Of a stretch of 64,000 nucleotides of DNA, positions 49,619-58,950 are shown piece by piece (within the stretch, counting starts at the first letter, position 1; each line of letters begins with the position of its first letter). Under the pieces are notes generated by a model. That model was given only the letters and a program-made list of their open reading frames with translations. It did not search any database and had not been told where the DNA came from. This DNA comes from Flavobacterium sp. (GTDB taxonomy: Bacteria > Bacteroidota > Bacteroidia > Flavobacteriales > Flavobacteriaceae): contig NZ_JBCNKR010000004.1 in NCBI RefSeq assembly GCF_039595935.1, positions 1,115,001-1,179,000 of the forward strand, written 5' to 3'. The position numbers and the translations under genes are program-made.

Positions 49619-49649
49619 TTTGGATTTTACATTTTTAAATATAACTTTG
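49619..49649 (+). promoter_or_regulatory. Promoter of the second sulfur leader
   Basis: TTTG (49619-49622), 19 nt, then TAACTTTG (49642-49649). This is the same spacing and the same -7 box as at 36660-36690, with conserved TCTATAGAATTAGTAGAGTT downstream and CAAAAAAAGTAAA upstream. Confidence 0.75.
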
Positions 49650-49689
49650 TCTATAGAATTAGTAGAGTTTAAAATTAAAAACTTACATT

Positions 49690-49776
49690 TTGAAAACAAC
49701 AGTTAACAATACGTACCACATTCTTCGTAAAAAACATACTTATAACACTTCTTGTTATATGTGCAGCTGTTGTTAA
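49690..49776 (+). CDS. Cysteine-rich leader peptide 2 (28 aa, TTG start)
   Basis: TTG AAA ACA ACA ... TGT TGT TAA encodes 28 residues beginning MKTTVNNTYHILRKK and ending TYNTSCYMCSCC. It aligns without gaps with the peptide at 36745-36831: 17 of 28 positions agree, among them M-K-T-T, I-L, T-Y-N, C-Y-M-C and the final C-C. It sits about 40 nt after a conserved promoter and 269 nt before the sulfatase start codon. It is probably a cysteine-sensing leader peptide. Confidence 0.75.
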   Translation: MKTTVNNTYHILRKKHTYNTSCYMCSCC

Positions 49777-49958
49777 TGCTTCCTTATACGTTCGTTTGAA
49801 TCAGATTAAAACTAAAATCGAAACATATGAAAACGAACTTCATTCATCCCAATTTTACTGAAATATCATTTGAAACTTATGTTTCAGAAGATGTTACGCT
49901 ATACTAAATCAAAAATGAAAATGGAGACGACAAACTAACATTCTTTTTGATTACCAAA

Positions 49959-49986
49959 GGTCATTTCTGCGGCAACAGAAATGACC
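49959..49986 (+). promoter_or_regulatory. Conserved leader hairpin, sulfur locus 2
   Basis: Arms GGTCATTTCTG (49959-49969) and CAGAAATGACC (49976-49986) pair perfectly around the same CGGCAA loop as in locus 1. The C-G pair of locus 1 is T-A here, a compensated change. TTTAAAGAACATTTATCACT follows. GGCAACAG can pair with CTGTTGTT of leader peptide 2, with two wobble pairs. Confidence 0.65.
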
Positions 49987-50045
49987 TGATTTAAAGAACA
50001 TTTATCACTTAAAAACAAAAAACAACAGACAAAAAACACATTACG

Positions 50046-51701
50046 ATGAATACAAAAATTACAAAACTTCTGTTTTCCATTCTCTTAACCGGAGCTTTTA
50101 CTTCTCAAGAGACGAAAGCTCAAACACAGTCAAAACCCAATATTATTTTGATTTTGGTCGATGATATGGGTTATTCAGATTTAGGAAATTATGGTTCAGA
50201 AATAAAAACACCAAATCTGGATAAGCTGGCCTCAGAAGGTTTACGCTTACGCGAATTTTACAACAACTCGATTTGTGCGCCAACAAGAGCTTCCCTCCTA
50301 ACCGGACAATATCAGCACAAAGCCGGAGTTGGATTTTTTGATGTCAATTTAGGTTTACCGGCTTATCAGGGCTATTTAAACAAAGAATCTTTGACTTTGG
50401 GAGAAGTTTTCCGTTCCGGCGGTTACAGCACACTTTTATCCGGAAAATGGCATGTAGGTTCTGAAGATCAGGCACAATGGCCCAACCAAAGAGGTTTTGA
50501 TAAGTTTTACGGAATTTTAAAAGGCGCTTCAAATTACTTTGATACCAAACCTTTGCCTTTTGGAAAAACACCTTATCCGGTAAAATTAATTCGTAATAAC
50601 GAAGAACTGCATCCAAAAGATGATTCGTATTATTTTACAGATGAAATTGGGAATAATGCTGTGACTTTTCTTGACGAACAAAATAAGGAAAACAAGCCTT
50701 TCTTTTTATACTTAGCTTTTACTGCCCCTCACTGGCCGCTTCAGGCAAAACCTGTTGATATTGCCAAATACAGAGGGAAATTTGATGAAGGCTGGGATGT
50801 TTTAAGAGAAAAAAGAATCCAGAAACTAAAAGCCAGCGGAATTTTGCCTGCCGATCAAAGTATTTCACCAAGAGATCCTGAAGTTCCGGAATGGAATAAA
50901 TTGTCTTACGACGAAAAACAATTCTGGAAAGCTAAAATGGAAGTATACGCCGCAATGGTCGATAATATGGATCAAAACGTTGGCAAAGTTCTGGACAAAT
51001 TAAAAGCGCTTAAAAAAGATAAAAACACGCTGATTATTTTCATTTCAGATAATGGTGCTCAGGGCGGATTCAATACTTATAATCCGCTTGGAAGAGGTTT
51101 GGTTCGAAATGACGGACCTGTAGGAACTTCGGGTTCTTTTGATTATCAGGAACAAAACTGGGCTTATTTATCGAATACACCGCTTCAGCAATATAAAAAC
51201 AATATGCACGAAGGCGGTTTCAGTTCACCGTTTATTGCGTGGTTTCCATCCAAAATAAAAGCGGGAAGAATCGATAAAGGAACCGGACATATTATTGACC
51301 TCGCTCCTACTTTCTACGAGTTGGCAGGAATTGAATACCCAAAAGAATATAATGGTGTGACGACAAACGCTTTGGTTGGAAAAAGTTTGTTGCCTGTTTT
51401 ATTTGATAATGTTTCACAGGTCGATAGAGGCGTACCATTATTTTGGGAAAGAGCAGGAAACAGAGCCGTTCGAGACGGAAAATGGAAATTGGTTTCGATT
51501 TATCCTTCTTACGAATGGGAATTGTATGATCTTGAAAAAGACAGAGGCGAAACTACAAATGTCGCGCAGCAAAATCCGGGAATTGTCAACAAACTTTCGG
51601 CTTCTTATTTTGAATGGGCAGATAAAACCGGGGTTGTAGAATACAGTAAATTTAAACTAAAACCAGAAACAATGCCGGGCGGTGCAGCACTTAAAAAGTA
51701 A
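50046..51701 (+). CDS. Arylsulfatase (formylglycine-dependent), exported
   Basis: 551-aa exported sulfatase with signal peptide (MNTKITKLLFSILLTGAFTS). IILILVDDMGYSDLGNYG supplies the metal-binding Asp pair. The formylglycine site is Cys77 in SICAPTRASLLTGQ. SGKWHVG, LAFTAPHWPLQAKP and IIFISDNGAQGG complete the family pattern. It is the first gene after the second cysteine leader and is followed by cysteine synthase 69 nt later. The sulfate released would feed cysteine synthesis. Confidence 0.94.
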   Translation: MNTKITKLLFSILLTGAFTSQETKAQTQSKPNIILILVDDMGYSDLGNYGSEIKTPNLDKLASEGLRLREFYNNSICAPTRASLLTGQYQHKAGVGFFDVNLGLPAYQGYLNKESLTLGEVFRSGGYSTLLSGKWHVGSEDQAQWPNQRGFDKFYGILKGASNYFDTKPLPFGKTPYPVKLIRNNEELHPKDDSYYFTDEIGNNAVTFLDEQNKENKPFFLYLAFTAPHWPLQAKPVDIAKYRGKFDEGWDVLREKRIQKLKASGILPADQSISPRDPEVPEWNKLSYDEKQFWKAKMEVYAAMVDNMDQNVGKVLDKLKALKKDKNTLIIFISDNGAQGGFNTYNPLGRGLVRNDGPVGTSGSFDYQEQNWAYLSNTPLQQYKNNMHEGGFSSPFIAWFPSKIKAGRIDKGTGHIIDLAPTFYELAGIEYPKEYNGVTTNALVGKSLLPVLFDNVSQVDRGVPLFWERAGNRAVRDGKWKLVSIYPSYEWELYDLEKDRGETTNVAQQNPGIVNKLSASYFEWADKTGVVEYSKFKLKPETMPGGAALKK

Positions 51702-51770
51702 TTTAATCAAAAAAATGAAAGACTATCAGGGTTAGGAATTCATTTTATTCTATTTAAAAATATCAAACAC

Positions 51771-52691
51771 ATGAAATATCAAAACATTTTAGAAACCATT
51801 GGCAATACGCCGCACATTAGGCTGAACAAGCTTTTTAAAACCCATGAAGTATGGATTAAATTAGAAAAAGCAAATCCGGGATCGAGTATCAAAGACAGAA
51901 TTGCACTGGCAATGATTGAAGATGCCGAGAAAAAAGGAATTTTAAATCCGGATTCTATCATTATTGAACCAACATCGGGAAATACCGGAATCGGGCTTTC
52001 GCTGGTGGCTGCCGTAAAAGGTTACAAAGTTATTATTGTAATGCCGGAATCGATGAGCGTTGAACGCCGAAAAATTATCGAAGCTTACGGCGCAGAATAT
52101 GTTTTGACTCCGAGAGAAAAAGGAACTTCGGGAGCGGTTGAAAAAGCAAATGAACTGGCGGCCACAATTAAAAATTCTTTTCTGCCTTCGCAATTTACCA
52201 ATCGTGCCAATGTTGAAGTTCATGAAAGAACAACGGCACAGGAAATCTTAGCCGATTTTCCGGACGGAATTGATTATTTAATTACCGGAGTTGGAACGGG
52301 CGGACATATTACCGGAGTTTCTAAAATTCTGAAACAGCATTTTCCAAATTTAAAAACGATTGCGGTAGAACCTGCGCTTTCGCCGGTTTTAAGCGGCGGA
52401 ATTCCTGCTCCTCACCCGTTACAGGGAATTGGCGCCGGGTTTATTCCCGAAGTTTTTAACAGAGAATATATTGATGAAATTGTGACTATTGAAAAAAATG
52501 ACGCTTTTTCATTTGCTAAAAAATTAACAAAAGAAGAAGGAATTTTTGGAGGAATTTCAACTGGAGCGGTATTGGCTGCGGTTTCAAAAAAACTGAAAAA
52601 TATTACCGAAGATGCCGTAATTCTGACTTTCAATTATGATACTGGAGAACGCTATCTTTCTGTTGAAGAATTATTTGATTTTTTCTCATAA
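51771..52691 (+). CDS. cysK: Cysteine synthase A (O-acetylserine sulfhydrylase)
   Basis: 306-aa PLP enzyme that makes cysteine from O-acetylserine and sulfide. The PLP Lys is Lys41 in [13 protein letters not shown], followed by [17 protein letters not shown], which binds the substrate, and the phosphate loop [13 protein letters not shown]. The length and motifs are those of CysK rather than cystathionine beta-synthase. Its location between a sulfatase and the encapsulin genes completes a route from organic sulfate ester to cysteine, except for sulfate reduction, which is not coded here. Confidence 0.94.
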   Translation: MKYQNILETIGNTPHIRLNKLFKTHEVWIKLEKANPGSSIKDRIALAMIEDAEKKGILNPDSIIIEPTSGNTGIGLSLVAAVKGYKVIIVMPESMSVERRKIIEAYGAEYVLTPREKGTSGAVEKANELAATIKNSFLPSQFTNRANVEVHERTTAQEILADFPDGIDYLITGVGTGGHITGVSKILKQHFPNLKTIAVEPALSPVLSGGIPAPHPLQGIGAGFIPEVFNREYIDEIVTIEKNDAFSFAKKLTKEEGIFGGISTGAVLAAVSKKLKNITEDAVILTFNYDTGERYLSVEELFDFFS

Positions 52692-52796
52692 AAAATTAAA
52701 AACCAAAATATTACAATAAAACAAAACCCGTAATTTTAAGAATTAAATCTTAGAATTGATCAAAAATAAAATAATTAACCGAAAAACCTTAAAACT

Positions 52797-53717
52797 ATGG
52801 CAGAATTAGAAAAACAACAGACCGCATTAGGCGATGTTGCTGCAAGACAATTAGCAATTGCAACTCGTACCGTTCCTCAAATTGGAACCGTTACTCCACG
52901 CTGGTTAACGCATTTACTACATTGGGTTCCTGTAGAATCTGGCGTATTTCGTTTGAATAAAGTAAAAAACGCCAACCATATCGAAGTAGATTGTTCGGCT
53001 CGTGATGAAAGAGTTTTACCTAACACTTTCGTAGATTATATCGATAATCCAAGAGAATACAATCTGGCTGCTGTACAAACAATTGTAGATGTTCACACTC
53101 GTGTTTCTGATTTGTACAGCAAACCGTATAATCAGATTTCAGAGCAGCTTCGTCTGGCTATCGAAACAATCAAAGAACGTCAGGAAAGCGAATTAATCAA
53201 TAACAAAGATTACGGATTATTGAGCAACGTTGCACCTTCTCAAATTATAAAAACAAGAACAGGCGCACCAACTCCGGATGATCTTGATGAATTGTTGACA
53301 AAAGTGTGGAAAGAACCGGGATTTTTCCTTTTGCATCCCTTAGCAATTGCAGCTTTCGGTCGCGAATGTACGCGTCGTGGTGTTCCGCCGCCAACAACTT
53401 CTTTATTTGGTTCTCAGTTTTTAACCTGGAGAGGAATTCCGCTTATTCCATCTGATAAATTACCAATCGAAAAAGGAAAATCAAAAATCATTCTTTTAAG
53501 AACCGGAGAAAGCCGTCAGGGTGTTATCGGATTAATTCAGCCGGGATTACAAGGCGAACAATCTCCTGGATTATCAGTTCGTTTTATGGGAATTAATGAA
53601 AAAGCCATTGCATCGTATTTAGTTTCACTTTATTGTTCTCTGGCTATTTTAGTAGATGATGCTATTGCTGTTTTAGAAGACGTAGAAATAGGAAAGTATC
53701 ATGAGTACAAATATTAA
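52797..53717 (+). CDS. Family 2A encapsulin nanocompartment shell protein
   Basis: 306-aa HK97-fold shell protein of the family 2A (SrpI-type) encapsulins. The recognisable blocks are ALGDVAARQLAIATRTVPQI at the N-terminus, TPRWLTHLLHWVPVESGVFR, FLLHPLAIAAFGRECTRRGV and GLSVRFMGINEKAIASYLVS. There is no cyclic-nucleotide-binding insertion, which separates 2A from 2B. The following gene overlaps by 17 nt and encodes the expected cysteine desulfurase cargo. Family members form large cytosolic shells that store sulfur released by that cargo. Confidence 0.93.
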   Translation: MAELEKQQTALGDVAARQLAIATRTVPQIGTVTPRWLTHLLHWVPVESGVFRLNKVKNANHIEVDCSARDERVLPNTFVDYIDNPREYNLAAVQTIVDVHTRVSDLYSKPYNQISEQLRLAIETIKERQESELINNKDYGLLSNVAPSQIIKTRTGAPTPDDLDELLTKVWKEPGFFLLHPLAIAAFGRECTRRGVPPPTTSLFGSQFLTWRGIPLIPSDKLPIEKGKSKIILLRTGESRQGVIGLIQPGLQGEQSPGLSVRFMGINEKAIASYLVSLYCSLAILVDDAIAVLEDVEIGKYHEYKY

Positions 53718-55632
53718 CAACAACGGTTTACCAAGTATCGACGATTTGCAAAATCTGGCAAACGAGTTGTTTAAAGCTTTACCAAATGAATTTCCAAAAG
53801 AAATTTCATTAAGTCCGGATAAGTCAGAACATCCTCGTGCGACAAAAATTGCAGAAACGATATTGCATGCCGGAAATCTTGATCAGTTTGGTCAGATTCC
53901 AGTTGTAAGCCCGTCGAGTACTTCGCCTTCTCCGCCAGCATTTAGTGGATTTGGAGCTTCTCCATCAGTAATAAATTACGGAAGTGGAGCTTCAGCTTTG
54001 TACCCAAATGCCGGAGCAGGATTTAATCCGCAAAACAGGAATTCTTCTTCGGGAGTTGAGGAAAACCATGATTTAAATATCAACAATCCGCATAACGGGT
54101 TTTATGATGCAAATTTAAAAAATGGAAATACTCCTCAATTAAATGAAGAAAGTCTTTTTTCGGGATTTTCACTGAACCATCAATATCTGCCATTTCAAAC
54201 CGAGAATTCTTCTTTTGAGATTGAATTACAGGCTGCTTTGGCATCGGTTGATACACAGTTTAAGAAACGTGAAGATTTTCCGTTAAACGGAAATGAAACA
54301 ACAAATTCATACTATTTTTTAGATCAGAATCCTTTTGCTTTTGATAAAAGAAGTACCGATATAATTGTTGGAAATTCTTTCGAACATAAAGAAATTAATC
54401 TTTTTAAAGGTCATTCTTTTGACGCTGCTTTGGTAAAAAAGGATTTTCCGATTCTTAGAGAAACCGTAAACGGAAAACCTTTGGTTTGGTTTGATAATGC
54501 GGCAACAACGCAGAAACCACAATCGGTTATTGACAGAATTGCGTATTTCTACGAACATGAAAATTCAAATATTCACCGTGCGGCACATGAATTAGCTGCG
54601 CGTGCATCTGATGCGTATGAAGCGGCTCGTGAAAAAGTAAAAGTGTTTTTGAATGCTTCTTCTGTAAACGAAATTGTTTTTGTGAGAGGCGCAACAGAAG
54701 GAATAAATCTGGTGGCTTCAACCTGGGGCGAACAGAATTTAAATTCCGGAGATGAAATTATTGTGAGTAATCTGGAGCATCATGCGAACATTGTTCCGTG
54801 GAAACGTCTTGCTGACAAAAAAGGTTTGAAATTAAGAGTAATTCCAGTTGACGATGACGGACAAATTCTGCTTGATGAATATGCAAAACTATTGAATTCA
54901 AAAACACGTCTGGTCGCTTTTACACAAGTTTCGAATGCATTGGGAACGGTAACGCCGGCAAAAAAAATAGTTGAAATGGCACACGCAGCCGGAGCAAAAG
55001 TTTTAATCGACGGTGCACAATCGGTTTCGCACATGAAAGTTGATGTTCAGCATTTAAATCCGGATTGGCTGGTTTTTTCTGGACATAAATTATTTGGTCC
55101 AACTGGAATTGGAGCTTTATACGGAAAAGAAGATTTGCTAAACGAAATGCAGCCGTATCAATCTGGCGGAAATATGATTCAGGATGTAACTTTTGAGGAA
55201 ATAAAATACCATAAAGCTCCGAATCGTTTTGAAGCCGGAACAGGAAATATCGCCGATGCCATTGGCCTTGGTGCAGCAATCGATTATGTTACCAAATTAG
55301 GAATTGAAGCAATTGGTCAATACGAGCATTATTTGTTAGAATATGCTACCAGACTTTTGAAAGAAATTCCGGGCGTTAGATTGATTGGAACTGCAAAAGA
55401 TAAAGCCAGTGTATTGTCTTTCAATTTACAAGGCTATTCAAACGATCAGGTCGGACAGGCTTTGAATAAAGAAGGCGTTGCGGTAAGAACCGGACATCAT
55501 TGTGCTCAGCCTATTTTGCGCAGAATGGGAGTCGAAACAACCGTTCGTCCTTCATTAGCATTTTACAATACAACTGAAGATGTCGACACTTTTATAAAAA
55601 CCATTTGGGAACTTAAAAAAGTGAGATTCTAA
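53701..55632 (+). CDS. Cysteine desulfurase, family 2A encapsulin cargo
   Basis: 643-aa protein. Residues 1-240 are low-complexity, rich in Asn, Ser, Pro and Gly, and predicted disordered, as in known 2A cargo proteins, where this region guides the enzyme into the shell. Residues 245-643 are a SufS-type PLP cysteine desulfurase: WFDNAATTQKPQSVID, NIHRAAHELAARAS, PLP Lys463 in VFSGHKLFGPTG and catalytic Cys601 in VRTGHHCAQPILRR. It takes sulfur from cysteine and leaves alanine. The ATG at 53701 overlaps the shell gene, which suggests coupled translation in fixed ratio. Confidence 0.94.
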   Translation: MSTNINNNGLPSIDDLQNLANELFKALPNEFPKEISLSPDKSEHPRATKIAETILHAGNLDQFGQIPVVSPSSTSPSPPAFSGFGASPSVINYGSGASALYPNAGAGFNPQNRNSSSGVEENHDLNINNPHNGFYDANLKNGNTPQLNEESLFSGFSLNHQYLPFQTENSSFEIELQAALASVDTQFKKREDFPLNGNETTNSYYFLDQNPFAFDKRSTDIIVGNSFEHKEINLFKGHSFDAALVKKDFPILRETVNGKPLVWFDNAATTQKPQSVIDRIAYFYEHENSNIHRAAHELAARASDAYEAAREKVKVFLNASSVNEIVFVRGATEGINLVASTWGEQNLNSGDEIIVSNLEHHANIVPWKRLADKKGLKLRVIPVDDDGQILLDEYAKLLNSKTRLVAFTQVSNALGTVTPAKKIVEMAHAAGAKVLIDGAQSVSHMKVDVQHLNPDWLVFSGHKLFGPTGIGALYGKEDLLNEMQPYQSGGNMIQDVTFEEIKYHKAPNRFEAGTGNIADAIGLGAAIDYVTKLGIEAIGQYEHYLLEYATRLLKEIPGVRLIGTAKDKASVLSFNLQGYSNDQVGQALNKEGVAVRTGHHCAQPILRRMGVETTVRPSLAFYNTTEDVDTFIKTIWELKKVRF

Positions 55633-55955
55633 AAATAAGAGATTTTCTTCTCAAACTGATAATTGCTTTTTTTGATATTTTAAGTAATTATACCCTGAAA
55701 AGCGATTGTTATAAAACAGTCGCTTTTTTATTAAAATCAATTATTTTCAATTAATTTTTTATGCCTGTTTTTTTAACGCAGATATTCTTCCTTACATTTT
55801 TATCAAAAAATCAAACAATATTCATCAAAAACCAACAAACACGTATACAAAAGTTATCAATATCACAAAACATGATATTTTTGTTATTTTTAATGTTAAA
55901 AAACCATTAAAAATTAACATTAAATTAGGATATTTGAGAGACTAATTTAAACGAA
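55633..55955. other. 323-bp gene-free stretch before the second SusC gene
   Basis: After the terminator at 55698-55730 this stretch is very AT-rich. It contains no cysteine-rich leader frame or conserved hairpin like those at 36745 and 49690. A -7-like box GATATTTG lies near 55928 and could start the SusC transcript. Confidence 0.55.
55698..55730 (+). terminator. Intrinsic terminator after the desulfurase gene
   Basis: AAAAGCGATTGTT (55698-55710) pairs with AACAGTCGCTTTT (55714-55726), with one GU pair, followed by T residues. It closes the encapsulin operon. Confidence 0.8.
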
Positions 55956-58940
55956 ATGAACATGAAAATTAAATTAAAACACTTTTTGTGGCTGTTTTTG
56001 GTATTTGTACAAATAGCCGCAGCACAAGAATCTATTTCAGGAAAAGTAACAGATAAAAAAGGATTACCAATTCCCGGAGTAAATATTATTGTAAAGGGAA
56101 AAAATGTCAGTGCTCAAACTGACTTTGATGGTATTTTTAAAATCGCTGCAAAAAAAGGCGAAATACTGGTTGTAAGTTATGTAAGTTATAACACTGTTGA
56201 AGTTCCGGCTGCAAACAATATTAAAATTGAATTAATTGAAATTCAAAACGAACTTGAAGCTGTAGTTGTTGTAGGTTACGGAACGCAGTCTAAAAGAAAT
56301 TTAACGGATAATATCGCTCGTGTAACGGCAAAAGATATTCAACAGATTCCAGTTTCAAATGTACAGAATGCTTTGGTTGGAAAATTAGCCGGAGTTCAGA
56401 TTACGCAGACAAACGGTAAGGTTGACGGAGGTATTAATATTCGTGTGCGCGGTGCGGCGAGTATTAGTGCGGGAACACAGCCTTTGTATGTTTTAGACGG
56501 AATTCCGTTGATTAATGACGATGAATCCAGCAACGGAGCGCCAACAAATCCATTATTGACTTTAAGTACAAATGAGATTGAATCTATTGACGTTTTAAAA
56601 GATGCTTCATCTGCTGCAATTTACGGAGCGCGTGGAGCAAACGGGGTTGTTTTAATTACGACTAAAAAAGGAAGAGAAGGAAAAGGAACTTTTACCGTAA
56701 ATCTTTCACAAGGTGTCAGCGAAGCTACTCATAAAAGAAAATGGCTGAATGCAAAACAATATGTTGAATTATTGCAGGAAGCTGGAAGAAACGTAAATGA
56801 CTTAGAATCTGTTGAAGATGAGTTAGAATATTTATCTCAGGGAACCGACTGGAGAAATGGCGAAGTCGATACAGACTGGCAGGATATTGCCCTAAGAACC
56901 GGTTATACTACAGATGCTGATTTTTCTGCTTCTGGAGGAGATGAAAAAACAAAATATTTCTTTTCTGGTGCGTACAACAACACAACAGGTATTGTAGACA
57001 GTAATACATTAGAAAGATTTACGGCAAGAACAAACGTATCTCATAAAGTTACAGATCGTTTAACATTAGGAATGAATCTTGGTTTTTCTAGATCTTTAAT
57101 TCACAGAGTTCAGGATGACAACTCATTCTCTTCTCCATTGCAGTCTGTTGCACAAGCACCTATTTCGCCGGCAAGATTAGAAGATGGAAGCGCAAACCCA
57201 AATACAGAATATTCAAACTACCTTTTAGCAAAAGACAATACGTTCTGGAAAACGATTATGCGCAGACTTACAGGTAAAGTTTTTGCAGAGTTTAGAATTC
57301 TTAATTCATTAAAATTTAATTCTGATTTCTCATACGATCTTTTATCTCAGACAGAAGATTACTGGCAAGGGAAAAATGCTCCTTTTATGGCTACAGATGG
57401 AGCTGTATTTGCAACTTCTGTTAATACAGAAAATTATGTTTCGAGTAACTATTTTACCTACGATCAGACATTTGCAGAAAAACATAATTTGAATGTCGTA
57501 GCAGGTATGGAGTTCAACAAATACAACAGAAGATATCAGGATGTAAACAGTATTTATTTCTCAAGTGATGATTTCCAAACTGTTGACGGTGGTGCCGAAG
57601 TAAACGAAGGCCATGGAAATGAAACTGATTACGCTTTCGTTTCTCAGTTCGGAAGATTGAATTATGCTTACATGGGCAAATATCTTTTAAAAGCGAGTAT
57701 TCGTCGTGACGGTTCTTCTCGTTTTGGAAAAAATGAACGATTTGGAGTTTTCCCTGCGTTTTCTGCCGGATGGGTTATTTCTCAGGAAGACTTCTTAAAA
57801 AACAGTAATGTTTTGACGAATTTAAAAGTGAAAGGAAGCTGGGGTAAATTAGGAAATGCCGAAATCGGGAATTTTGCTTCTCGTCAGCTTTACAGACCAA
57901 ATCCATATAATTTGAAATCAGGTCTTACTTTCGATCAGCCTGGAAATGACGATTTGACTTGGGAAAAATCAGCTCAAACAGATTTTGGTATCGAAGTTGG
58001 TTTCTTAAACAGATTTACACTTGAAGCTGATTATTACCAAAAAGATACGGACGGATTATTATTTGAAGTTCCGTTACCAATAAGTTCAGGAGCGGCTTCT
58101 ATCAATAAAAATATTGGAAAAATTAGAAGTAATGGTTTTGAGGTTACTTTAAACACTAAAAATATTGATACTGAAAACTTTAAATGGAATACAAGTTTCA
58201 ATATCACAACAAATGAGTCAAAAGTAAAATCGCTTCCAAATGATAACAGAGATATTATCGTTTCTTATAATATCAACAGAGTCGGCGAAAACATTTCATC
58301 TTTCTATTTAGTGGAATATGCTGGTGTTGACCCAGAAAATGGAGATGCTTTATTTTACAAAAACACTAAAAAAGCAGATGGCTCACTTGATCGTACTAAA
58401 ACAAGCGATTATAGCGAAGCACAGCGTATTATAGCAGGAAATCCTTTCCCTACTTTAATGTCTGGATTAACCAATACTATTCTTTACAAAGGATTTGATT
58501 TTACCTTTACATTTCAGGGAGAATGGGGCGCAAGTATTTATAATTCAGCGGGAATTTACCAATCGACTGCAGCTGATTATTTTGACAACCAGACAGCAGA
58601 TCAGTTAAACAGATGGCAAAAACCTGGCGATATTACAGATGTACCGCAAGCCAGATTTGGAGGATCAAACGGAACTCAGGATTCTTCTCGTTATTTAGAC
58701 AAAGCTGATTTTGTTCGTTTAAGAAATTTAACTTTAGGTTACACGCTTCCTAAAGATATTTTGAAAGATTTAGGAATGAGCAGTTTAAGAGTTTACTTTA
58801 CAGCTGTTAACCTATTGACTTTTACCAATTATGAAGGTAATGATCCTGAAGCAAGAAGAGATGATACAGGAATTGGAGAAGATTTTTACTCAGCACCGCC
58901 GGCAAGAACAACTGCAATTGGTGTAAACTTTAATTTTTAA
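55956..58940 (+). CDS. SusC/RagA-type TonB-linked outer-membrane transporter
   Basis: 994-aa receptor with signal peptide (LKHFLWLFLVFVQIAAAQ), carboxypeptidase-D-like domain (GKVTDKKGLPIPGVNIIVKG), TonB box region LEAVVVVGYGTQSKRNLTDN, plug (IRVRGAASISAGTQPLYVLD; IESIDVLKDASSAAIYGARG) and a C-terminal barrel ending in GVNFNF. ATG at 55956 or 55962 are both possible. It is followed by SusD 10 nt later. It is less than 60% like the SusC at 37187 by eye, so it is not a recent copy. Confidence 0.94.
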   Translation: MNMKIKLKHFLWLFLVFVQIAAAQESISGKVTDKKGLPIPGVNIIVKGKNVSAQTDFDGIFKIAAKKGEILVVSYVSYNTVEVPAANNIKIELIEIQNELEAVVVVGYGTQSKRNLTDNIARVTAKDIQQIPVSNVQNALVGKLAGVQITQTNGKVDGGINIRVRGAASISAGTQPLYVLDGIPLINDDESSNGAPTNPLLTLSTNEIESIDVLKDASSAAIYGARGANGVVLITTKKGREGKGTFTVNLSQGVSEATHKRKWLNAKQYVELLQEAGRNVNDLESVEDELEYLSQGTDWRNGEVDTDWQDIALRTGYTTDADFSASGGDEKTKYFFSGAYNNTTGIVDSNTLERFTARTNVSHKVTDRLTLGMNLGFSRSLIHRVQDDNSFSSPLQSVAQAPISPARLEDGSANPNTEYSNYLLAKDNTFWKTIMRRLTGKVFAEFRILNSLKFNSDFSYDLLSQTEDYWQGKNAPFMATDGAVFATSVNTENYVSSNYFTYDQTFAEKHNLNVVAGMEFNKYNRRYQDVNSIYFSSDDFQTVDGGAEVNEGHGNETDYAFVSQFGRLNYAYMGKYLLKASIRRDGSSRFGKNERFGVFPAFSAGWVISQEDFLKNSNVLTNLKVKGSWGKLGNAEIGNFASRQLYRPNPYNLKSGLTFDQPGNDDLTWEKSAQTDFGIEVGFLNRFTLEADYYQKDTDGLLFEVPLPISSGAASINKNIGKIRSNGFEVTLNTKNIDTENFKWNTSFNITTNESKVKSLPNDNRDIIVSYNINRVGENISSFYLVEYAGVDPENGDALFYKNTKKADGSLDRTKTSDYSEAQRIIAGNPFPTLMSGLTNTILYKGFDFTFTFQGEWGASIYNSAGIYQSTAADYFDNQTADQLNRWQKPGDITDVPQARFGGSNGTQDSSRYLDKADFVRLRNLTLGYTLPKDILKDLGMSSLRVYFTAVNLLTFTNYEGNDPEARRDDTGIGEDFYSAPPARTTAIGVNFNF

Positions 58941-58950
58941 AAAGAACAAG

